Shown piece after piece: positions 1-8,566 of a stretch of DNA of 11,293 nt. Both the position numbers and the translations under genes were made by a program. The stretch is from Candolleomyces eurysporus (taxonomy: Eukaryota; Basidiomycota; Agaricomycetes; Agaricales; Psathyrellaceae). The notes under the pieces were generated by a model. It did not search any database, was not told the DNA's origin, and saw only the letters and a program-made list of their open reading frames with translations. The stretch is from assembly GCA_027579435.1 (NCBI GenBank), contig JANBPK010001775.1, forward strand, positions 1 through 11,293, in the 5' to 3' direction. Each line of letters begins with the position of its first letter. The first letter of the stretch is position 1.

Positions 1-30
1 ACGACGCCCCTTCCCTCTTTTTCTCTCCTT

Positions 31-1306
31 ATGCATATCAGCCGCTCTCTCAAGCTCTCCTGTCTTCTCCTTCTACTATGTCACCTCGCTTCCGCCGCCA
101 ACTATCCTAGGCAAACCACAGGGAGCACGACAAGCGAAGGCACTACATCGGAGACATCTACTTCGACCACGACGTCTGGTACAACGTCCACCACTACCTC
201 GGCACCCACCACCTCTGAGACCAGCACCACAACTTCTGCTCCGACCACAACTTCGCCCACCACTACTGCCCCAACGCCTACTCAGACGGACACCGCTCCC
301 AACCCCCCACCGGCCAACACGCCCACTCAAACCACCATCACTCAACCTGGCGGAGAGGTAACTCAAGTCATCACGAACACAAACTCGAACACCAAGACCG
401 CCCCGACCCAGACCAACACCAAGGCTGCGGACAACGATGAAGAAGAAAGTTCCGGGCTGGGGACTGGGTCGATCGTTGGAATGTCGGTTGCAGGAGGTCT
501 CGCTTTGATTGGTATCATCGCCTTCTTCATCTGGAAGTTCACCAGGAAGCGCGGCAGCTTTGATGACAGTGGGTTTCATCTCGCTCTATTCCCGACAACA
601 ATGCATGTTCCTCATGTCTTTTTGCTTTAGATGAAGCCATCAAATGGCCAGATCTCAACTCGCACAGCGCGACCGGTGGTCTTGACTCTCACCCCCTGCC
701 TGCCCGAGACACAGCTCGTGGGGGATTCGACACAGGCTCTGACCCATCACTTGCAAAGTTGAATTCGGACAATTATTCCACTCCCGACTTTAACGCTGGT
801 GACCCGTATGCTGTACCGCCTTTGCCACACCTCAACCCAAATCAGCCATACCGTGACGACCCAAATGGCTATTACGACTACCGCGGCCCGACCCCAGGGC
901 CTATGGAACATGGCAGTGATTGGCATGGTGGCGAGGCGATTCCTATGAACCAAATACATGGAGGCGCCCCCGTCTACGATCAGGTAGGCTTCGAACAGCC
1001 TCCCTATAACACAGCCGCGCCAGCCCTGGACCCAATGCAGCCTACAATGCGGGCCGTGCCAGCCCTGGTCCTCACGCGGCCTACAATGCCGGTCGCGCGA
1101 GTCCTGCCCTCAGATGGCGTATCAACAAACAGGTGGCTATGACGCCCAACCGCCTTACTCTGAGGCTCCCCCCTTCCGCTGGACGGATGAGCCCAGGGCC
1201 CCAGGCCGCGTATGGCGGAAGAATGTCTCCTGGACCGAACGTTGCGTACAATAACACCGGCTACTCCCAGGCAGCTCCAAGTTATGATGGTTACGGACAG
1301 CGGTAA
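31..1306 (+). CDS. Signal peptide / Ser-Thr-rich stalk / single TM / repeat-tailed membrane protein (frameshifted 3' part)
   Basis: I read exon 1 as 31-568 and exon 2 as 631-1306, with a 62-nt GT-AG intron at 569-630 joining a split Asn codon. The first ATG opens a hydrophobic signal peptide (residues 1-22, ending LASA). A stalk very rich in Ser, Thr and Pro follows (about 25-125) and should be heavily O-glycosylated. After an acidic EEES stretch comes one membrane helix (about 148-170, GGLALIGIIAFFIWKF) with a basic stop-transfer TRKR. The layout resembles fungal Mid2/SKG6-type wall sensors, which is inference from architecture. The cytoplasmic tail is rich in Tyr, Gly and Pro. The frame opening exon 2 ends at 1142, but 13-residue repeats of the type AAYNAGRASPGPH continue in a second frame to TAA 1304-1306, and a stretch near 1108-1170 reads best in the third. 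Three small indels, sequencing errors or real, would explain this. The exact function is unknown. Confidence 0.72.
1001..1105 (+). repeat. Tandem 39-bp coding repeat, about three copies
   Basis: Copies with period 39 bp begin at about 1001 (diverged, missing one base), 1040 and 1079. The core GCCTACAATGC is followed by a GGCCGTGCCAGCCCTG-like stretch. In one frame they encode a 13-residue unit, AAYNAGRASPGPH, and related diverged units (AAYGGRMSPGPN) recur downstream to 1306. The repeat lies in the cytoplasmic tail of the membrane protein. Confidence 0.75.
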
Positions 1307-1679
1307 ACCTTGCCGGATGAAGCTTTTTGTTCCTGTATGTAGTAGAGGGCTGGCTCAGATGGACGATGGTGGATATCTTGTTTTCAATTCTAGTTGCTTT
1401 CGTTTGAATTTCTTTGCTTTGATAGTCAAAAATCTAATTCGCTCACCAGTAATACGATCATACACCTTTTTTTTTTNCTTTACCTTTTGTGTGATGTATA
1501 AACAACTGCGCAGGCCGCAGGCGAAACGCCACGTGATCGTAGTTCGCAGTTTGCTGTGTTGGGAAAGACCAGGCGGTGATGGCACTCCGCATAACTCTTC
1601 TTCTTAAGACACCACACTGACCTCAACGACCTCTAACGATCTCTGACAAGACCACCAATCTACCCCACACGTCTATAGA
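1307..1679. promoter_or_regulatory. Intergenic region: 3' UTR of gene 1 and promoter of the MARVEL-like gene
   Basis: No convincing coding sequence is present. A poly-T run at about 1478-1486 is followed by an N at 1487. A TATAAA match lies at 1497-1502 and a CACGTG E-box-like hexamer at 1530-1535, about 145-180 bp before the ATG at 1680. Single short motifs such as these can occur by chance, so a regulatory role is inference. Confidence 0.35.
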
Positions 1680-3350
1680 ATGGGCCTACTCGATCGGATA
1701 TCCGATGTCGTTGGCAAATTTGCGCCAAAGTCCTCGAAAACATCATCAGGACTCTCTGGTGGAATTGGGAACGGACATGGAATGGTTCCCTTCGACGATA
1801 ATGTAAGTCTTCATTCAATTTGCCTCCTCGCGATCATTGCTTGCCGTTGCCTGCAGGAGAGACTACGATAGCTCTCCTTCACCTCATTTACGTAATGTAT
1901 CCATGTTCTCTGCGCTGCAGCACATTCCACGGAATGGGCAGCCTCGATTCTGGCGACGGAGATCTCGTGTTACTGCTGCTCGTTCCTACCATTTGGGCTC
2001 TGTGCACATGGGTCGTGTTCTATTCCATCCGTGCTCCAGCGCGTTTTCTGTCGAGTTGATACGATCGTGCTAATTTCAACCAACTACAGATGATCGTCTC
2101 GAAACCAGCCATTATCGCCTATTCTGGCCAGATCTTCTTCAACTTCCTCTGCATGGCGTGTTATGCTAGTCTAGCGTCCTTCCAGGCGAAATTCGGCGTT
2201 GGTCCATGTAAGTGACCTACCCCCAATCCTCGCTGCGAAGTTCGCCAAGCTTACCGCTGGTGCTGCGGTGCTGTGCTTTCTTCCCTGTAGCGGGTCTCTC
2301 GGGCTTTGCGATCTTCATATCCATTGCTGGAATGCTACTTTCCGTGTTCATGCTCTTGGTCCCCGTCGCGTACGAGAAATACGACAAGTTTGTCCAGCTC
2401 GCCAGGACTTTGAAGGAGGTGCGCGTGAGCTTTATCCTCACAGGCACAGGCGCGACGCTTAGCCTTCTCATTGCGTAAGTGGTTGATCTTCGTGTTTTTT
2501 TTACCTCGGGCTCTAAGCTTTTCATTTACCCAGCTTCATCTCGACGATTTCGGTATGGACCCAGCCTGGGTGCAAGGATGCCGAGAAAGATCCCAGCGCT
2601 GAGGAGAAGGGCGATGAATTCAAGAAAGGGCTGCCAGGCTGGTGCAATACCAAGAAAGCTGCCTCGATCTTCTTCTGGTTCGCATTCAGTATGTATTTTG
2701 TTCCCCTCTCCAGCAATAATTATTGACGCATATTTTCAGTCTGCTGGGGTGTTTCCGTAACGTTACTCGTCCTCGACTGGCGTTCCGGCCGACTTAACCC
2801 CCACCGAGACCCGCCCTTCAATCGTCCGGGCGGTGCCCACTCAGGAGAAGACGCGGAAGAAGATGAAGATGCATCCTACACTCATATTTCTCCCATTCGC
2901 CAGACTGCTGACGGGAGGTATGATGAAGAATCACACCCGTCCACCGCTCCCAACCCTTTTAGCGATCAATATGGTTCCGCATCAGCTATACCACCTTCCA
3001 CAGCAGCTGCCTATAACAATGTACCTGCGGGACGACCGAGTATGGACGCGTATGGTGCATTCTCAGATCCCGCACCGACAGGATTCGGCACATCGTATGG
3101 CAATGCACCGTCGGGCGGCTACGCTTCACAGCACGGCGGCGGCGGTGGCGGCTATGGTGCTTCTCCTCAACGACAAACAGGTGGCGGTGGACCTCCCCTT
3201 TTGCCTGAACCTGACCTTGGCCCACGCGTCAGCCGTACGATGCAATACGCGGACCCTTATGCTGCAGTAAGGGCATCGGTTGCTGGTGGTCAGACCAGCC
3301 CATCGGGAAACGCACCACCTAGTTATGAAAACTACCAAGGATACCGGTGA
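1680..3350 (+). CDS. MARVEL-like four-transmembrane protein with long disordered tail
   Basis: Five exons are read as 1680-1802, 2090-2207, 2291-2474, 2534-2688 and 2740-3350, giving 396 residues with all phases closing. The introns are 287, 83, 59, 51 nt, all GT-AG. The N-terminus (MGLLDRISDVVGKFAP) is short and cytosolic. Four hydrophobic helices follow: about 48-70, 81-106, 125-150 and 183-207 (ending LLVLDW). A Cys-containing loop lies between helices 3 and 4 (QPGCKDAEK ... PGWCNTKK). This four-helix plan with short loops is that of fungal MARVEL-domain, plasma-membrane-organising proteins; the assignment rests on topology, not on a search. The tail (about 208-396) is acidic, then rich in Ser, Tyr, Gly and Pro, with a glycine run and an ending PPSYENYQGYR, and is probably disordered. 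The first intron is much longer than its neighbours and might hide regulatory sequence. Confidence 0.8.
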
Positions 3351-3609
3351 TTTGTTGATCGTTGCAATTGACCGATTATACCATCCCACTTTCAATGGAA
3401 CTTTTCCCCTTTGTTTATTTTATGTAGTCTCGTTCGAACTCCTTTTCCATGCCGGTGTAATGCAGTGCGGATAGCCAGACGAGGATAGAGTGTAGTGTAG
3501 TGTGAACGGACCTTTTTGGGAACATATTTATGATACATATGACCTCTCCAAGTATTCTATAGCTACGTCGTTGTTGTTTGATGTATATCTATTTGAACCT
3601 TCTTTTGAC
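3351..3609. promoter_or_regulatory. Intergenic region before the alpha/beta hydrolase
   Basis: No gene is supported. The region carries the 3' UTR of the MARVEL-like gene and the promoter of the hydrolase. A short direct repeat of GTGTA units lies near 3489-3504 and AT-rich stretches near 3524-3545 and 3580-3592. No clear TATA box can be singled out. The frame upstream of 3610 is open but has no ATG, so 3610 is the first usable start. Confidence 0.3.
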
Positions 3610-4668
3610 ATGTCACCACAGTCCGCTATCGAAGTCCAGCGTGTGGCGATTGGGGGCTTGGAGATCCAGCTCTATCGCCTTGCCGGACCGATTACACAGC
3701 CCATCGTACTGGTTTACCTTCTACATGGAAGGGGTGGAGCAAAGGAAGATGTGGACGGGTTTGCGCGGAAATTGGTTGCAGGGAAAGCCGGTCTTTGGGT
3801 CGTTTCCTTTGTGAGAAGAGAACCAAGTCGCTCGAATGAATCTGACCGGATCCTAGGACCATCGGAATCATGGATCAAGGCTGGTGGACGAAAAGGCGAA
3901 CGAAGCATGGGACACCAAAGATCCGGCCCACCACAATCCCCAACATGCGTAAGATGTCATCGTGCTCTCGGAAATATGTCTATTAACACGGAATGAAATC
4001 AGAACCGACATGTACGCCATTCAACGTAAGTTGCTTTGAGCTTCTCGGAATGCACGAACCACAAACGAACTGGATCTAGTGGGGACGGCGAGGGATGTTT
4101 CATTCCTAATCGACTTCTTACCTTCCTATCTCTTTCCGAACGGCGAGAATGAAATCGGCGACTGGGGCGTCATCGGTATCAGTCTTGGAGGCCATTCGGT
4201 ATGGTTGGCTTTGTGCCATGGTACGAAAACAACGTCATGCGATGCCCCTGCCCCGCGACTGAACGAGTTTGCTTGAAAGACGCCAGGATTAGTATCGGGA
4301 TCCCAATTATTGGGTGCCCGGATTACCGTGCTCTCCTGACTCACCGAGCCAAACAGCAAGGGATTCCGTTGGAGCCGCCTTACTTTCCGGCTTCGCTGCA
4401 GCAAGTTGTTCAAACAAACGACCCCGTCAACAAGGACTACGGTTCGACTGATCCGCAACGCAACCCGTTCATTGGCAAGCAAGTATTCGTTCTGTGCGGA
4501 GAAAAGGACAAGCTTGTGCCGTGGTCTGCAGGGGCAAAATTTGTCGAGGGCCTCGAGGTAGGCGAGACGGGCAGCAAGCGAGTACGGCTGTACCCCGGAG
4601 TTGGCCACAGATGCACGGAGGAGATGCAGGAGGATGTACTGGGTTTCCTTGTTGAGAAATTGAAATAG
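3610..4668 (+). CDS. Alpha/beta hydrolase family protein (putative serine hydrolase)
   Basis: Five exons: 3610-3810, 3857-3948, 4003-4025, 4080-4220 and 4280-4668, giving 281 residues; introns are 46, 54, 54, 59 nt. The 23-nt third exon is supported because it joins NPQHA to DMYAIQ and then LGTARDV in frame. The alpha/beta-hydrolase pattern is complete: an oxyanion-region LLHGRGG (37-43), a nucleophile elbow GISLGG with Ser140, a probable acid Asp229 in CGEKDKLVPW, and a probable base His262 in PGVGHR. It lacks a signal peptide or membrane helix, so it is probably cytosolic. An internal DHRNHGSR stretch (68-75) follows the second hydrophobic strand. The fold and triad are seen in sequence; the substrate cannot be predicted, though the small size fits dienelactone-hydrolase or esterase-like members. 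Its neighbours say nothing specific about its role. Confidence 0.85.
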
Positions 4669-4923
4669 TTACATAATACAGGGAATTTGTTACATAATGC
4701 GTGATGAGGTGGGTGTTGTTGAAAGACGGGTTTGGGCTTGCATTCCTCCTCGAACACTCCGACGACGACCAATACCCCACCAACGTCCTCCTCCTCCTCG
4801 AACACATACATCGCTCGACGCAGCCCTATTGCCTTCCTCTGGCGCGCGTTCCAGTCCAGTTTCCCCGCCACTTCACCCGCTCCTCCTTGATGCAGCTCGG
4901 GTACATCTAAGCCTTCCTTCGCT
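4669..4923. promoter_or_regulatory. Promoter and CT-rich 5' leader of the PHD-finger gene, with a short uORF
   Basis: The 255 bp between the hydrolase stop and the next ATG is rich in CT/CTC blocks (about 4742-4800 and 4868-4886), typical of fungal leaders. A six-codon upstream ORF (MQLGYI, 4890-4910) ends 13 nt before the main ATG at 4924. If transcribed, it could modestly lower translation of the downstream gene; that is inference. Confidence 0.35.
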
Positions 4924-7900
4924 ATGCCTCGTCGATCGTCAAACCGAATATCCTCATCTCTTCCAGCAGAGCCCCAGCACTCCCAGCTTCAGGCACCAAC
5001 AGACCCGGTCTCAGAAAACTTCGCCAGTCTCAGACGGCATTGGAAATGGGCCGCCTTCTGCCAGTTCTTCCACATATTCTTTGACTTATTCGCAATTAAT
5101 GACATATCAATCGAGGTATGTCCCCGTTTCTTCGGTTTGCCATCCCCAGCTTACGGCTGCTATCCTAGGACCTTGAAAATGACCTCGTTCACGGCACCGA
5201 TGTGTTTCTGCCACGGATTATGCAGCGACTCCTCTTCACTCTGTCCTACGACCGCAAAATATCGTATGTTGCTTTCCTTTTAACCTATTTGCCCCTTTTC
5301 ATCGTCAATTTATAGGGCGGAGAACTGGCAAAACGCACTGCGACGTCAATATGACAAGAGAGACCCCGAAGCCAATCCTCTGGGATCTCCATCCACAGTT
5401 GTCCACACCGCGGCTAACTCGCGCTTCAGCTCCATTGTGAAGGATGAAGTAGAGGATGCAGAGGATGAGGCTCAGGAACAAAAGGNACGGAGAAACNTGC
5501 AGGACAGGAAGGTGAGTCCCACCACCTCACCCTTCTCTCAGACTTTTCTCATCTAAATCTTCGTCACTAGACGCAACGTCTACTAGGCACACGAGCCCTC
5601 AAATCGACGAGAAGTCTTCGAATAAAGTCGATAAGCGCGCCCCTAACGCCGCTGATGACAAGCCTACTGTCGAGTGGTCATCCCTCTCCATGGACCAAAA
5701 ACTGGAATCTCTCCATACCCTGGTGGAATGGCAATTCCAGAATCCAACTCGACTCAGGATGATCATGAAATCCGACGACGAGTATGCATCTTGGGTAAGA
5801 GTGTTCCCCTGACGATTTATGAGCTTTTTCAAACCGTTTCCACAGCGTGCCGAGCCTATTGGATACGACCGTGAGCAGAACGCGTATTGGTTAATCGGAG
5901 GTAAGCGTGTCAATCATCACAGAAACGCCCACAATGCGCTCACATAATGATCAGAGAGTCGACTTTGGATTCAACGTGCTCCACCGAAGCCACCCACACG
6001 AAAGCGGAAACGCAAAGCGCCTGCTGACGACGAACCTAAAGGCCGCAATGCCAAAGCAGGCTCTTCAAAGCGTCAAAAGCTGACCAAAACACAAAGCAAG
6101 AAGAAGCCCGAACCTGCGCCGGTGCCTTCTACCCCGACCAGTGGAAGGAGTAGGGCAGCAAAGGAACAAGCCAAAGCTAAACTCGACGCCCAAGCCAAGG
6201 CGCTGGCAGAATTCAATCGACAAGCAGCAGCTTCTTCCTCTACCAGGTCGGCATCCACTCGGTCTACCAGAAGCAGCCAAAAGCAAGAGTCCAAGCCAGC
6301 GGCGAGCAAAGCCTTCAAGCCCACTGGAGTTCGCATCAGCGCGAGGTTACGTGGGTTCCAGGAGGATGATGATTGGCAGCCTGTACCAGAAGAATGGTTA
6401 GAGGCCAATGGACCGTCCAAGAGTGCGAAAACAGGTTTGGAAAGCGATGCCGATTCGGTTAGCGACTTGACGGAATTGAGCGATGATGAAGAGCAAGATG
6501 CGTCCAAAGATGTCGAGGAAGAGAAATCCGCTGCGGCCAGCACCAAGGACGATCTCGAGGAACCCGAACCCGAACCCGAAGAGGCACTGAACGAGCCCAA
6601 TCCAAGTACTTTCATTGAATGGGAAACGGTTTGTGACTCTGACCTCTGCTTGCCGTTTATCTGTTCTAATACTTTCCGTCTTTCGCAGCTCTGCGTCACG
6701 ATCGCAGAATGGGAGTTATTCCCGGAGCGATTTGCAAAGTCCACTCACTACACTGAAAAGGCGTTCTACAAGCTCCTCAACACAGTAATTGTGCCACAGG
6801 TAGTAGGGGAACTGAGGGTAAGCATTACTACCGATCATTTTAACTGCAATTACTCACGATTCCTTTAGGCAATTGAACAGAAACGGCGCCTGGAAGAGGC
6901 GTTGAACACCAGAAAACGATCATCACGACTCGCCACACGAGAAAACGAGAAAGAGGCCGCCAGGCTGGCTGCACAGAAAAAGGCCGAGGAAGAAGAGAAA
7001 ATGGGCCGCACGCGTCGTGCCGAGGCGCGACAGAAGCGAGAGGAAGAGGAACGATTGAAACGCGAAAATGCAAGAGAAGAGAGGCGAATGAAACGCGAGC
7101 GCGCTGCGGAACAAGAGGCTACTGCTAGTGAAGAACCTCCTTCGTACGTCTCCTTCAGATCTTGACGTAAGATTCTTTGATTGATATTGATAATGTTTTG
7201 AACAGACCGAAGGAAGAAGCACCTCCACCACCGCCTCCAGCGCGCGCTGAACCGGCACCCAAACGCCAAGCCTCTAAGCCTCGACTCAAAAAGGCGGCAG
7301 CAACTGCCAAAGCAGCAGATGATTGGGAACTGGAATGCGAAGTTTGTGGCAGAAAGGGTACTAATGTGGTATGTGATCTCATCTCCACGTTGCCGAATAC
7401 GTTCATTAAGTTTCATTCAGGATGATGGAACCCCTATGATGTCTTGCGGGTCGTGTTCCAAATGGCAGCACATTCAATGCCACGACAAGCGAGATCGTGC
7501 TCTCGGTCGACCGAAACGGGACTGGGATCGAATCGAGTTCTTCTGCCAACGTTGTTTTGCCCTTCGAAGTAATAGCTTGCAACGAGCTAATGGCACCTCC
7601 CACTACCCGCTGCCGCAGGTACAGCCTACGATGCCATATGCTCAGTCGTGGCAAAGCCAGGCGTTGTACAACCCCAAGACTCATGGATACCCTGCGCAAG
7701 AGACTTCAAACTACGCACATCCTCAAGCATACCTTGCGCCAACCTCCAGCCTCCGTTCTTCGTACCCTACCCAATCCGCCTACGCTAATGCCTACAGCAC
7801 GAATCCTATATCCTTTAATCATTATCAGCCGCAAGAGCGATCTTTCGCCAGTGATAGTAGAGGGCAAGCGCCGCAGAATCAGTATTATCGAACGAATGGT

Positions 7901-8288
7901 TCTTGGCCTGTAGAACCTACAAGATACCAGGTATGTTTTTCATCCACCCCCTCGTTCTCGTTGCTTAATTAAGTTTTAGACGTATCCGTCGCAAAACGCG
8001 TGGAACCCCAACCATTATGCGGCTAATGGTACCTCGTCATCTGCAGCGCCACCTCAGCACAACACAGGAGCCCCTCCTACTCTCGATCGCCGATCGTATC
8101 CATACGAGAACGGGAGCAGCACACATCATGCACACCAGCAACATCCCTCCGTGTACGAAAACCCTGCTGTAAACCGGGACGCTTATCAGCACCGTTCCCA
8201 CCAGCAGCCTCCACCGATGACGGCGACGACAGGGACCGCCACATCTGCTGTGTCTTACCACCGAACGCCGTATCCTCCTCATTCATAG
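4924..8288 (+). CDS. DDT/WHIM and PHD-finger chromatin protein (RSF1-like, putative ISWI partner)
   Basis: Eleven exons: 4924-5115, 5169-5263, 5316-5511, 5571-5794, 5846-5900, 5955-6628, 6689-6817, 6869-7143, 7206-7368, 7421-7930 and 7980-8288. About 939 residues result if the two Ns in exon 3 are spurious. The N-terminus has a DDT-like helical region (about 37-96, HWKWAAFCQFFHIFFDLFAI ... LPRIMQRLLFTLSYDRK). A WHIM-type element follows at about 237-256 (PIGYDREQNAYWLIG). Next come a long basic, low-complexity linker with KRKRK-type nuclear signals and acidic patches, and a charged coiled coil (about 522-612). A complete C4HC3 PHD finger has ligands C657, C660, C676, C679, H684, C687, C709 and C712, with W682 at the conserved aromatic site. 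The tail is rich in Gln, Pro, Tyr and Ser. DDT/WHIM modules bind ISWI ATPases and PHD fingers read histone H3 tails, so a nuclear remodelling role is inferred. Confidence 0.85.
6629..6688 (+). other. 60-nt intron without an in-frame stop in the PHD-protein gene
   Basis: The segment starts GTTTGT and ends TTTCGCAG, so it looks like an ordinary intron. Its length is a multiple of three and it has no stop in frame, so the reading frame continues through it. Splicing is favoured because the intervening peptide (VCDSDLCLPFICSNTFRLSQ) is unlike its charged surroundings and joining gives FIEWET-LCVTIAEWE. Confidence 0.6.
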
Positions 8289-8566
8289 AATCTGTAAGTT
8301 TGTGTAGAACCTCCCTGTATCACCACCACAGCTTGTCTTGTGAGTAATAATGCAACCGTAGATTGTCGCCGGGGCTTGGGATCGGGCGGGGTGTGATTAG
8401 CATTTTGTCGGGCTGTCGTATCGTACTATCGTATTGTTATCTTATGTAGATAGACAGACAGACGGTGAACTTTCTTGGTTTCATCTGAACGGACCGAACC
8501 CTCGCTATCTCTTTGGGTAGTTTACTTTTCTACACTTAATCCCTAGGTGTTTTTGTTGAATGATTA
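8289..8566. other. Convergent 3' intergenic region (PHD gene and apc10)
   Basis: Two convergent genes end here, so the 278 bp should hold both 3' UTRs and polyadenylation signals. It contains AT-rich stretches, repeated TCGTA-like words (about 8416-8436) and a short GATA/GACA tetranucleotide run (about 8447-8463). No ORF of interest was found, and no clear AATAAA hexamer on the plus strand. Confidence 0.4.

Noticed and set aside
76..579. Long antisense ORF (167 codons) opposite the Ser/Thr-rich stalk
   Set aside because: It is the mirror of ACC/ACG/TCN-rich codons, giving Arg/Gly/Ser-rich nonsense without domain features; the plus strand has a clean signal peptide and membrane helix.
984..1014. 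GTAGGC...ACAG as a possible intron explaining the frame change in gene 1
   Set aside because: It is only 31 nt, and the frame after it gives Cys/Trp-rich sequence rather than the AYNAGRASPGP repeat frame.
1820..2059. ORF with hydrophobic stretch LVLLLLVPTIWALCTWVV inside intron 1 of the MARVEL-like gene
   Set aside because: It cannot be joined in frame with exon 1 using the visible acceptors, ends in a stop before exon 2, and the gene already has its four helices.
4697..5176. Plus-strand ORF of 159 codons overlapping the start of the PHD-protein gene
   Set aside because: It is Pro/Ser/Arg-rich from the CT-rich leader, runs out of frame through the DDT exon and its intron, and has no recognisable feature.
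6073..6744. Antisense ORF of 223 codons, Ser/Leu/Ala-rich
   Set aside because: It mirrors the Glu/Lys/Ala-rich linker of the PHD protein and runs across a plus-strand splice site; no family resemblance.
6865..7416. Antisense ORF of 183 codons, Ser/Phe/Arg-rich
   Set aside because: It is the shadow of the plus-strand coiled coil (GAA/GAG/AAG codons read in reverse), and it spans plus-strand introns.
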